DNA of 64,000 nucleotides from CAYNRA01 sp046293395 (lineage in GTDB: Bacteria > Bacteroidota > Bacteroidia > Cytophagales > Spirosomataceae), in contig JBKBOU010000002.1 in the NCBI GenBank assembly GCA_046293395.1, forward strand, positions 744,001 to 808,000, read 5' to 3'. A program made the position numbers and the translations under genes. The stretch's first letter is position 1; every line of letters starts with the position of its first letter. The notes under the pieces were generated by a model. The model saw nothing but the letters and a program-made list of their open reading frames with translations. It did no database searches and had not been told where the DNA came from. Below are positions 51,855 through 60,251 of this stretch, in pieces.

Positions 51855-54800
51855 TTATTCCATTGTAATTTCAAGGGCTAAACCTCTCAATTCATGAACC
51901 AATACGTTGAATGATTCAGGTATATTCGGTTTTGGAAGGTTTTCACCTTTCACAATTGCCTCGTATGCCTTCGCACGACCAATGACATCATCCGACTTGA
52001 CCGTCAAAATTTCGCGTAGAACATGTGATGCCCCAAAGGCTTCCAATGCCCATACCTCCATTTCTCCGAATCGCTGACCTCCAAATTGCGCTTTACCACC
52101 CAAAGGTTGTTGCGTAATCAATGAGTATGGTCCAATCGAACGGGCGTGCATCTTATCATCTACCAAGTGACCTAGTTTCAGCATATAGATAACACCGACT
52201 GTTACTTTTTGATCAAATGGTTCTCCTGAAAGACCGTTGTAAAGTTGTGTACGGCCATATTCTGGTAGTTCCGCAGCGTTCAATTCCTCCAGTACTTGTT
52301 CAGATGACGCACCATCAAAAATTGGTGTCGCATATTTACGACCTAGTTTTTTACCTGCCCAGCCGAGTACTGTTTCATATAGCTGACCGATGTTCATACG
52401 TGAAGGTACCCCAAGTGGGTTCAACACGATGTCCATTGGTGTTCCGTCTTCCAAGAATGGCATATCTTCTTCCCGAACGATACGTGCCACAATACCTTTG
52501 TTACCGTGACGACCCGCCATTTTATCCCCTACTTTCAACTTACGTTTCTTCGCGATATACACTTTTGCAAGTTTCACGATGCCCGCTGGTAGTTCGTCTC
52601 CGACTTCCAATACAAAACGCTCTCTCTTGTAAATACCAATGATTTCACTTCTTCTAGAAAGATAGTTTTTCACCAATTTAACAAGTAGTTCGTTCGTGCG
52701 CGCGTCTTCCGTCCAGTTTTCTAAATAGAGACCATCAAACAAGTTCGCTTCTTCCGGCACATTGTACGTGCTTTCATCCACATACGGGTTCTTTTCTGGG
52801 AAAAGGTTGTTCGTGATATTCGAGCGATTAAACTTCATCCCTTTTGAAACGAGCTCATCGCTACCCGAAAACTTATGTTTTACACCATTCGATGTCTTCT
52901 CTTCTAGCAAAGCAACCATTTTATCAATCATTTCCGCACGAAGTGCCAACATAGCACGGCTATGCTTTTGCATCAAGCGCTTCAACTCTTCCTTGTGCTT
53001 CACTCTTTCTTCTTTAGAAGGGCGAGAGAACAATTTTGTTTCAATGATTACCCCTCTCAACGACGGCGAAGCCTTTTTAGAAGCATCTTTTACGTCACCT
53101 GCTTTATCTCCGAAGATAGCGCGAAGTAATTTCTCTTCTGGTGTTGGGTCAGACTCTCCTTTTGGAGTGATTTTACCAATTAGGATATCTCCTTCCTTGA
53201 TGTGTGTTCCCACACGTACAATTCCGTTTTCATCCAAATTTTTCACCATTTCCTCTGAAACGTTCGGAATCTCCGCAGTGAGTTCTTCTTCACCTCGTTT
53301 TGTATCTCTTACTTCAAGATCAAATTCTTCAATGTGGATAGATGTAAAAATATCCTCGCGCACAACACGTTCGTTGATTACAATCGCATCCTCGAAGTTA
53401 TATCCTTGCCAAGGCATGAAAGCAACCAATAGGTTACGTCCTAGAGCAAGTTCCCCTCCTTGAGTTGCATATCCTTCCACCAAAATTTGTCCTTTCTTGA
53501 TACGTTGTCCTTTCAAGACAATCGGACGTAGGTTGATACAGGTATCTTGGTTTGTCCGACGGAACTTGATGAGGCTGTAGCTTTTCAAGTTTGTCTCAAA
53601 GTTTACTAACATTTGATCTTCCGACCAATCGTAGCGTACCATGATTTTTTCTGCATCTACGTACTCAATCACACCATCTCCCTCTGCAACAACGAGTGTA
53701 CGCGAATCTTTGGCAATTCTACCTTCTAGACCTGTACCCACGATAGGCGCTTCTGGGCGTAACAAAGGAACCGCTTGGCGCTGCATGTTTGAACCCATCA
53801 ACGCACGGTTTGCATCATCATGCTCAAGGAAAGGAATCATAGAAGCCGCAACCGATACAATCTGATTGGGCGCAATGTCCATATAATCAATTTCTGTTGG
53901 ATTTTTATAAGGGAAGTCACCCTCAAATCTACATTTGAGTGAATCTACCGTAAAATCACCTTTTTCATCCACAAAAGGAACGGCCATGGCAATGTTCTTA
54001 CCATCTTCTTCTTCTGCTGTTAAATAGGTGATATCACCGCTCAATTTCCCTTCTTTCACCTCCAAATAAGGTGTTTCAATGAATCCCATTGAATTGATTT
54101 TCGCGAATGTACAGAGCGAAGAAATCAACCCAATGTTCGGTCCCTCTGGCGTTTCGATTGTACAAAGACGACCGTAGTGCGTATAGTGAACGTCACGAAC
54201 CTCAAAACCAGCACGCTCTCTGGATAGACCGCCAGGCCCTAGAGCAGACATTCTTCTTTTGTGCGTAATCTCAGCCAAAGGATTCGTTTGATCCATAAAC
54301 TGTGACAGCTGATTGGTACCAAAGAAAGAGTTAATCACAGAAGATAACGTTCTGGCATTGATCAAGTCAACAGGTTTGAAATCTTCATTATCACGTACGT
54401 TCATTCTCTCTTTGATGGTACGCGCCATTCTTGCCAAACCAACACCAAATTGGCTGGAAAGCTGCTCTCCAACCGTACGAACACGACGATTTGACAAGTG
54501 GTCAATATCATCCACTACCGCTTTGGCATTGATAAGACCGATTAAGTACTTAACGATAGAGATGATGTCCTCTGTCGTCAATACACGTTTATCTAGTTCT
54601 GTATTGAGTTCTAGTTTTGTGTTGATTCTGTACCGACCTACTTCTCCTAAGTCATAGCGTTTATCCGAGAAGAACAGCCCTTGGATAATCTCCCGCGCCG
54701 TTGCTTCATCAGGTGCTTCTGAGTTACGAAGTTGGCGATAAATTTGCTCAACAGCTTCTTTTTCAGAGTTTGAAGTATCTTTTTGAAGCGTTGTATAAAT

Positions 54801-55718
54801 GATGTTAAACTCCGCAACGTTTGAGTCCTCTTTGTGAACGATGATAGAGGATTGTTCGGTTTCGAGGATAATTTCGATTGAATCTTGCGTAATTACAGCA
54901 TCACGTTCCAAGATGACCTCATTTCTATCAATCGAGACTACTTCGCCGGTATCTTCATCCACGAAGTCTTCTGTCCAAGTTTTTAAAACTCTGGCAGCTA
55001 AACGGCGGCCAATCATTTTTTCCAAACTTTGGCGATTGCCTTCGACTTCTTCTGAAAGTTCAAATAGATTCAATATTTCTTTATCCGAACCAAAACCGAT
55101 GGCTCTCAAAAGAGTTGTTACCGGGAATTTCTTTTTTCTGTCGATATAGGCATACATGACGTTATTTACGTCTGTCGAGAACTCAATCCATGAACCCTTC
55201 ATTGGGATGACCCTAGCCGAGTACAGTTTCGTTCCGTTGGTATGCTTGCTCATCGAGAAGAAAACCCCTGGAGAACGGTGTAACTGAGAGACAATTACGC
55301 GTTCTGCTCCATTAATGACAAAGGAGCCCCTTTCTGTCATGTACGGAATATTCCCCAAGAAAACCTCTTGTTCGATTGTCTCGAAATCTTCGTTGTCATC
55401 ATCGTTACAAGTAAGACGCAACTTCGCTTTGAGGGGAACAGAGTAAGTAAGACCACGGTCGATACTTTCGTCCACAGAATACTTAGGTGGGTCAATGGTA
55501 TAATCTACAAATTCTAACTTGTAATTTTCCCGTGAGTCCGAAATCGGGAAGTTATCCATAAAAACTTGATACAAGCCTTCTGCTCTACGGCTTTCGGCAG
55601 GTGTATCGATTTGGAAGAACTCTTCGAAAGACTTCAACTGAATGTCCAAGAAGTCTGGATACTCAAGAACGGGACGTACGCTGGCGAAGCTTTTTCTACC
55701 GTTTTCTGTTAATTCCAA
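51855..55718 (-). CDS. rpoB: DNA-directed RNA polymerase subunit beta
   Basis: 1287 residues if translation starts at the TTG at 55718 (LELTENGRKSFASV), where related proteins begin; the ATG at 55787 adds 23 non-conserved residues. EYPDFLDIQLKSFEEFF, the rifampicin-site region (FFGTNQLSQFMDQTNPLAEI, HKRRMSALGPGGLSRERAGF), RDVHYTHYGRLCTIETPEGP, and the C-terminal QPLGGKAQFGGQRFGEMEVW are intact. No rifampicin-resistance substitution is obvious. Its own promoter is at 55905-55936. Confidence 0.97.
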   Translation of the reverse strand: MELTENGRKSFASVRPVLEYPDFLDIQLKSFEEFFQIDTPAESRRAEGLYQVFMDNFPISDSRENYKLEFVDYTIDPPKYSVDESIDRGLTYSVPLKAKLRLTCNDDDNEDFETIEQEVFLGNIPYMTERGSFVINGAERVIVSQLHRSPGVFFSMSKHTNGTKLYSARVIPMKGSWIEFSTDVNNVMYAYIDRKKKFPVTTLLRAIGFGSDKEILNLFELSEEVEGNRQSLEKMIGRRLAARVLKTWTEDFVDEDTGEVVSIDRNEVILERDAVITQDSIEIILETEQSSIIVHKEDSNVAEFNIIYTTLQKDTSNSEKEAVEQIYRQLRNSEAPDEATAREIIQGLFFSDKRYDLGEVGRYRINTKLELNTELDKRVLTTEDIISIVKYLIGLINAKAVVDDIDHLSNRRVRTVGEQLSSQFGVGLARMARTIKERMNVRDNEDFKPVDLINARTLSSVINSFFGTNQLSQFMDQTNPLAEITHKRRMSALGPGGLSRERAGFEVRDVHYTHYGRLCTIETPEGPNIGLISSLCTFAKINSMGFIETPYLEVKEGKLSGDITYLTAEEEDGKNIAMAVPFVDEKGDFTVDSLKCRFEGDFPYKNPTEIDYMDIAPNQIVSVAASMIPFLEHDDANRALMGSNMQRQAVPLLRPEAPIVGTGLEGRIAKDSRTLVVAEGDGVIEYVDAEKIMVRYDWSEDQMLVNFETNLKSYSLIKFRRTNQDTCINLRPIVLKGQRIKKGQILVEGYATQGGELALGRNLLVAFMPWQGYNFEDAIVINERVVREDIFTSIHIEEFDLEVRDTKRGEEELTAEIPNVSEEMVKNLDENGIVRVGTHIKEGDILIGKITPKGESDPTPEEKLLRAIFGDKAGDVKDASKKASPSLRGVIIETKLFSRPSKEERVKHKEELKRLMQKHSRAMLALRAEMIDKMVALLEEKTSNGVKHKFSGSDELVSKGMKFNRSNITNNLFPEKNPYVDESTYNVPEEANLFDGLYLENWTEDARTNELLVKLVKNYLSRRSEIIGIYKRERFVLEVGDELPAGIVKLAKVYIAKKRKLKVGDKMAGRHGNKGIVARIVREEDMPFLEDGTPMDIVLNPLGVPSRMNIGQLYETVLGWAGKKLGRKYATPIFDGASSEQVLEELNAAELPEYGRTQLYNGLSGEPFDQKVTVGVIYMLKLGHLVDDKMHARSIGPYSLITQQPLGGKAQFGGQRFGEMEVWALEAFGASHVLREILTVKSDDVIGRAKAYEAIVKGENLPKPNIPESFNVLVHELRGLALEITME

Positions 55719-55904
55719 GGTCTTAAATTGTTTTAATAAATAAAAAATACTTTTTGGAAGGGAATCAAACCATTTGTTTGATAACATAGAAACCGCAGTG
55801 GAGAAAGTTTAGCATCCCTTTGCATCTACCCTACGAAAATAGAAGTGTATCGGATGAAAAACCTGTTTTTAAATTCATAGACTGCTAGAAATTTAAAAAT
55901 CTTG

Positions 55905-55936
55905 TAAAGTTAGCATTTATTTTTCAAAGCTGCAAA
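55905..55936 (-). promoter_or_regulatory. Promoter of rpoB-rpoC
   Basis: Minus strand TTTG at 55933-55936, exactly 20 bases, TAACTTTA at 55905-55912 (one mismatch to TAnnTTTG). It sits after the rplL terminator, so rpoBC can be transcribed independently of the ribosomal genes. Confidence 0.7.
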
Positions 55937-55984
55937 AACAACTTCATGGAAACAAATACAAACAGAAGACTGGATATAAAAAAG

Positions 55985-56024
55985 AAAGTCCTTCTTTCCG
56001 GAGATACCGAAAAGAAGGACTTTT
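55985..56024 (-). terminator. Terminator after rplL
   Basis: AAAGTCCTTCTTTCCGG and CCGAAAAGAAGGACTTT, one internal mismatch, loop of about 6, then on the minus strand TTTCTTTTTTAT. Positioned between rplL and rpoB, the place where E. coli has an attenuator. Confidence 0.85.
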
Positions 56025-56049
56025 CATTTTGGATGGATGTGTCCGAGAA

Positions 56050-56424
56050 TTATTTCAATTCTACTTCAGCACCAGCTTCTTCCAATTGTTTTTTCAATGC
56101 TTCCGCTTCGTCTTTCGCGATACCTTCTTTCAAAGGCTTCGGAGCTGAATCAACTAGTTCTTTCGCTTCTTTCAAGCCTAAACCTGCAAGATCTTTCACT
56201 AATTTAACAACTTGTAGTTTATTTGCACCACCTGACTTAAGGATTACGTCAAATGAAGTTTTTTCTACTACTGCTTCAGCTTCAGCAGCTGGACCAGCTA
56301 CCATTACTGCACCAGCAGCAGCTGGTTCGATACCATACTCATCTTTCAAGATTTGAGCTAGTTCGTTTACTTCTTTAACTGTTAAGTTTACTAATTGATC
56401 AGCAAAAGCTTTTAAATCTGCCAT
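56050..56424 (-). CDS. rplL: 50S ribosomal protein L7/L12
   Basis: 124 residues, acidic, alanine-rich. The N-terminal dimer domain ADLKAFADQLVNLTVKEVNE is followed by an Ala-rich hinge and the globular domain FDVILKSGGANKLQVVKLVK ending EEAGAEVELK. Forms the stalk that recruits elongation factors. Confidence 0.98.
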   Translation of the reverse strand: MADLKAFADQLVNLTVKEVNELAQILKDEYGIEPAAAGAVMVAGPAAEAEAVVEKTSFDVILKSGGANKLQVVKLVKDLAGLGLKEAKELVDSAPKPLKEGIAKDEAEALKKQLEEAGAEVELK

Positions 56425-56501
56425 TTTTTTATTAAATTAATCGTTAATACAATTTGAAAAAATACGTGTAGGCAACACACCTACACAGAAAAAATAAGTT
56501 A

Positions 56502-57035
56502 TTAAGCGGCGTCTTTCTCTGATAGAGTTTTCAAGATACCTGCCAAGTTTTGGCCACCACTCTGCAAAGCACCGATAACGTTCTTCGCTGGTGATTGGAG
56601 TAAACCGATGATTTCTCCGATGACCTCGTCTTTCGACTTCAATTTCTCTAGAACCTCCAATTGATCGTGTCCAATGTATAGACCACCATCTACAGAAGCT
56701 CCTTTGAGTTGAATAGACCCTTTGTTCTCTTTAAGAAAATCCTTCAACAATTTAGCTGGTACTTTGCCAGATTCAGGGTGAAATAAAACACCTGAAAATC
56801 CTTTAAGAACAGTTCCTTTGAATGAAGAGTAATCCGTTTCGAGGGGCTCAAGAGCTTTTTCAATCAATGTGTTTTTGATAACTCTGTATTCTACACCACG
56901 CTCGAAGCTTAGGCGACGAAGTTTGTTGGTTTTCGCAACAGACATACCGCTTGCATCAATGATGTAGAAATAAGGCATCTCAGCAAACTTTGCTTTTAGC
57001 TCTTCAATGATAATTCCTTTTTCTTCTCTTGTCAT
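56502..57035 (-). CDS. rplJ: 50S ribosomal protein L10
   Basis: 177 residues. MTREEKGIIIEELKAKFAEM, YRVIKNTLIEKALE and VLFHPESGKVPAKLLKDFLK are the L10 pattern; the C-terminal helix carries L7/L12 dimers. Only 2 bases separate it from rplA. Confidence 0.98.
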   Translation of the reverse strand: MTREEKGIIIEELKAKFAEMPYFYIIDASGMSVAKTNKLRRLSFERGVEYRVIKNTLIEKALEPLETDYSSFKGTVLKGFSGVLFHPESGKVPAKLLKDFLKENKGSIQLKGASVDGGLYIGHDQLEVLEKLKSKDEVIGEIIGLLQSPAKNVIGALQSGGQNLAGILKTLSEKDAA

Positions 57036-57037
57036 GA

Positions 57038-57736
57038 TTACAATCCATTAATGGTTGTTTTGTCAATCTGAACACCAGGGCTCATCGTACTTGACAATGA
57101 AATTGACTTCACATAGGTTCCTTTTGCAGAAGATGGCTTCAACTTAATCAACGTTTGGATTAGCTCCAACGCATTTTGGTTGATTTGTTCCGGAGTGAAT
57201 GACACCTTACCGATTGCGGCATGGATGATACCTGTTTTATCCACTTTAAAGTCGATTTTACCAGCTTTCACTTCTTTCACTGCTTTGCCAACTTCCAAAG
57301 TTACAGTACCTGACTTTGGGTTAGGCATCAATCCACGAGGTCCTAAAACACGACCTAGACGACCCAACTTTGCCATTACTGTTGGCATTGTAATGATTAC
57401 GTCCACGTCTGTCCAACCTTGTTCGATTTTCGTGATATAATCATCTAAACCGACGTGGTCAGCACCTGCTTCTCTTGCTTCTGCTTCTTTGTCTGGTGAG
57501 CACAATACCAAAACGCGAACTGTTTTACCAGTACCGTGTGGTAGGGCAACAACACCACGAACCATTTGATCTGCTTTTCTTGGATCCACACCCAAACGAA
57601 CGTCGATATCGACAGAAGAATCAAATTTTGTGTATGAAATTTCTTTCAATACTGCGGCAGCTTCTTCTAGCGTATATCCCTTTGATGGGTCATATTTTGC
57701 TAGAGCGTCTTTCCGCTTTTTAGTCAATTTTGCCAT
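57038..57736 (-). CDS. rplA: 50S ribosomal protein L1
   Basis: 232 residues from MAKLTKKRKDALAKYDPSKG; 17 upstream codons are in frame but not part of L1. GPRGLMPNPKSGTVT and GKIDFKVDKTGIIHAAIGKV are diagnostic. L1 binds 23S rRNA at the E-site stalk and often regulates its own operon with L11. Confidence 0.98.
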   Translation of the reverse strand: MAKLTKKRKDALAKYDPSKGYTLEEAAAVLKEISYTKFDSSVDIDVRLGVDPRKADQMVRGVVALPHGTGKTVRVLVLCSPDKEAEAREAGADHVGLDDYITKIEQGWTDVDVIITMPTVMAKLGRLGRVLGPRGLMPNPKSGTVTLEVGKAVKEVKAGKIDFKVDKTGIIHAAIGKVSFTPEQINQNALELIQTLIKLKPSSAKGTYVKSISLSSTMSPGVQIDKTTINGL

Positions 57737-57810
57737 TGTATTACAAATTGATTTGGTAGTAACGTTGCACTTGCGCACAACTCCCATGAATAATTATTAT
57801 TTACTTTTTA

Positions 57811-58248
57811 TCAGAAAGGTGCGTCACCTGTGATGCGAAGACCCATGTTTGCGGCTGTACCTGCAATCATTTTCATAGCAGATTCAATCGTAAAACAGTT
57901 TAAGTCAGGCATTTTAGTTTCTGCGATTACACGAACTTGATCCCAAGTTACAGAACCGATTTTGTTCCGGTTGGGTTGGTCAGATCCTTTCTTTGCTTTC
58001 GCTGCATCGATTAAAAGTACGGCTGCTGGAGGAGTTTTAATGACGAACTCAAACGATTTGTCTGTGTAGTACGTAATCAAAACTGGCACTACCTGGCCCA
58101 TTTTATCTTGTGTTCTCGCATTGAACTGCTTACAGAACTCCATGATATTGATACCTTTCGAACCTAATGCAGGACCGATTGGGGGTGCAGGGTTGGCTTG
58201 GCCACCTTTTGCTTGTAATTTTAAATAACCTGCGATTTCTTTCGCCAT
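57811..58248 (-). CDS. rplK: 50S ribosomal protein L11
   Basis: 145 residues from MAKEIAGYLKLQAKGGQANP; ten upstream codons are ignored. PAPPIGPALGSKGINIMEFC and the C-terminal IAETKMPDLNCFTIESAMKM with IAGTAANMGLRITG are conserved. First gene after the promoter at 58457-58488. Confidence 0.98.
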   Translation of the reverse strand: MAKEIAGYLKLQAKGGQANPAPPIGPALGSKGINIMEFCKQFNARTQDKMGQVVPVLITYYTDKSFEFVIKTPPAAVLLIDAAKAKKGSDQPNRNKIGSVTWDQVRVIAETKMPDLNCFTIESAMKMIAGTAANMGLRITGDAPF

Positions 58249-58456
58249 TGTTCTAAATTGTTTTAAAGTGAGAAACACGAATAGTACGAACGACCGTCTC
58301 TTCGGAATACAACCTAGTCACAGTTGGATGTTATCTTCAAGGGGCTTATTCGTTTCTCCAAAACTCTACCTCGTTTCGAGGGAAGCTATCAAATCATTGA
58401 CAAGAAGAGAGAGATAGAATTTCGCCAATCAACTAACAAGTACTTGATTAGGGCTG

Positions 58457-58488
58457 CAAAGGTACTTAGTTTTTCTATTGATTACAAA
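58457..58488 (-). promoter_or_regulatory. Promoter of the rplK-rplA-rplJ-rplL operon
   Basis: Minus strand TTTG at 58485-58488, exactly 20 bases, TACCTTTG at 58457-58464: a full consensus match. It starts 11 bases past the nusG terminator and leaves a leader of about 200 bases before rplK, suited to L1 autoregulation. Confidence 0.85.
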
Positions 58489-58498
58489 CGAATTAAAA

Positions 58499-58527
58499 AA
58501 AAAGTCTAAGCTTAGCTTAGACTTTTT
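58499..58527 (-). terminator. Terminator overlapping the end of nusG
   Basis: AAAAAGTCTAAGC, 3-base loop, GCTTAGACTTTTT. The nusG stop (58517-58519) lies inside the stem, so a ribosome ending nusG could melt it. On the minus strand a run of about nine T follows. Confidence 0.88.
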
Positions 58528-59071
58528 CTACTTGTAGGTAACTCAACTCGACTGGCGTGCTGCGACCAAATATTTTGACGCTGACATTCAGCTTTTTCTT
58601 TTCTGCGAATATTTCTTCAACAGTTCCTTCGAAACTTGCGAATGGACCATCGATTACTTTCACCGTCTCTCCCATCACGAAACTCATGTTTGCATCAATC
58701 GTTTCTTCCTGGATTTCCTCTTGGATGCCTAAGATTCGGTTGATTTCACTGAGACGAAGTGGCTCTGGATCCATCGTCGTTTTGTCCATCTTACGGCCTA
58801 AAAAACCAATAACACCTGGCATACTTTTGATTAAGTGCATCACCTCCCCGTTTTTCAAGTCGGCATTGACAATCATATAGCCTGGAAAGAAGTTTTTCTC
58901 TCGAACCCTTTTTTTTCCATTCCTTACTTCGACAATTTTCTCAGAAGGAATAAGAATTTGCGGAATCGAATCCGTTAAGTTCTGACGGGCCGCCTCGTTT
59001 TCTATATATGTCTTGATTTTTTTCTCTTGACCTGCTACTGCACGTACAACGTACCAATTAATTTCACTCAT
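58517..59071 (-). CDS. nusG: Transcription termination/antitermination protein NusG
   Basis: 184 residues. NGN domain start INWYVVRAVAGQEKKIKTYI, then FFPGYMIVNA and MPGVIGFLGR, and a KOW domain with GETVKVIDGPFASFEGTVEE. It couples RNA polymerase to the ribosome or Rho. Follows secE. Confidence 0.97.
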   Translation of the reverse strand: MSEINWYVVRAVAGQEKKIKTYIENEAARQNLTDSIPQILIPSEKIVEVRNGKKRVREKNFFPGYMIVNADLKNGEVMHLIKSMPGVIGFLGRKMDKTTMDPEPLRLSEINRILGIQEEIQEETIDANMSFVMGETVKVIDGPFASFEGTVEEIFAEKKKLNVSVKIFGRSTPVELSYLQVEKV

Positions 59072-59094
59072 AAATAAGGGTATTTACTTTTTGA

Positions 59095-59286
59095 TCAGAA
59101 CGACTGATACAGAAGTTTTAGCGCATTATCGATGGCAAAATCAAAAAGACCCACCACCAGTGCAAAAATAATAGATGCCACCAAAACAAGTGTAGCGCTT
59201 GACTGTAGCTCACCCCATTTAGGCCAAGTAACCTCGTTCACGACTTCGTGCCAAGACTCTTTGAAGAAACTCTGAAGTTTATCCAT
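59095..59286 (-). CDS. secE: Preprotein translocase subunit SecE
   Basis: 63 residues, the short single-helix form. FFKESWHEVVNEVTWPKWGE is the conserved amphipathic part, followed by one membrane helix LVLVASIIFALVVGLFDFAI. Stabilises SecY. Lies between tRNA-Trp and nusG as in most bacteria. Confidence 0.95.
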   Translation of the reverse strand: MDKLQSFFKESWHEVVNEVTWPKWGELQSSATLVLVASIIFALVVGLFDFAIDNALKLLYQSF

Positions 59287-59363
59287 CGTTAGGTATTATT
59301 TATATCAATTTAAACTTAAAAGTTCCGAGTAAACTAGCTTGTTTTCTCGGAACTTTACACTTG

Positions 59364-59434
59364 CACGGGCACTAGGACTCGAACCCAGATTTACGGTTTT
59401 GGAGACCGTTGCTCTACCATTGAACTATGCCCGT
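59364..59434 (-). tRNA. trpT: tRNA-Trp (anticodon CCA)
   Basis: Minus strand, 71 bases, no encoded CCA end. Acceptor stem ACGGGCA pairs with TGCCCGT; anticodon stem ACGGT/ACCGT encloses CTCCAAA, so the anticodon is CCA; the T arm has GGTTCGAGTCC. Located 77 bases upstream of secE, the classic place of tRNA-Trp. Confidence 0.97.
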
Positions 59435-59449
59435 TTGTACTATTGTCCG

Positions 59450-59481
59450 CAAAATTAGACTTATTTTTGTTTATTCACAAA
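59450..59481 (-). promoter_or_regulatory. Promoter of tRNA-Trp-secE-nusG
   Basis: Minus strand TTTG at 59478-59481, exactly 20 bases, TAATTTTG at 59450-59457, a full consensus match. Start expected about 9 bases before the tRNA. Confidence 0.85.
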
Positions 59482-59513
59482 TAAATCCATCAAAAAATAA
59501 AAATCTACCTGGC

Positions 59514-60119
59514 TTATTCCGCTTTCTTTTCTCCGAATTTATTCTCCGTTCCATTCCATAAACGAACAATATTTTGGCGATGTGTAAATACCAATAACAG
59601 CAAAACGGACAAGCCAAAAATCAATAATTCTTGTGTGTGAACTGGTTGCAAAACACCGACCATCACAGAAAAAAAAGCAGCTCCAATGAGTGAACCAAGC
59701 GAGACGTAACGGGTCACATAAACCAATACCAGAAATGTAAACAGGGACGCCATTGCACCAAAAGGATAGACAGCTGCAATGACACCAAGCGATGTTGCAA
59801 TGCCCTTTCCACCTCTAAAGTGAGCAAAAACTGGTAATAAATGACCAATGATTGTAAAGAAAGCAGTTGTCAATTGCACTTCAATACTTGCCTCCAGTGT
59901 TCGCGCAATGAGTACGGGTATGACGCCCTTCAAAATATCAAAAACGAGTACAACGATACCTGCTTTTTTACCTAAAATCCGCAGTGAGTTTGTTGCTCCA
60001 GCATTCCCGCTCCCATGATTACGAATATCCACTCCATGGAAAACGCGGCCATACCAAACAGCCGTCGGGATTGACCCTAGTACATATCCTAGCAATACAA
60101 AAGGTAAAATAAGAGGCAT
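59514..60119 (-). CDS. plsY: Acyl-phosphate:glycerol-3-phosphate acyltransferase PlsY
   Basis: 201 residues, about five membrane helices. The three active-site loops are visible: GSIPTAVWYGR, HGSGNAGATNSLRILGKKAG and FAHFRGGKGIATSLG. First acylation step of phospholipid synthesis at the inner membrane, using acyl phosphate from PlsX. No PlsX nearby. Confidence 0.95.
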   Translation of the reverse strand: MPLILPFVLLGYVLGSIPTAVWYGRVFHGVDIRNHGSGNAGATNSLRILGKKAGIVVLVFDILKGVIPVLIARTLEASIEVQLTTAFFTIIGHLLPVFAHFRGGKGIATSLGVIAAVYPFGAMASLFTFLVLVYVTRYVSLGSLIGAAFFSVMVGVLQPVHTQELLIFGLSVLLLLVFTHRQNIVRLWNGTENKFGEKKAE

Positions 60120-60251
60120 GTGTTTTGATAATTATCAACTTGAATAGCTTGCAAAGTTATAAAAATTGTCTAATTTGAAGATAATACCTCTTAAAATAAA
60201 TTATAAAATACTACTAATCAACATATTAACAAATGCAATAATTTGTATTTT

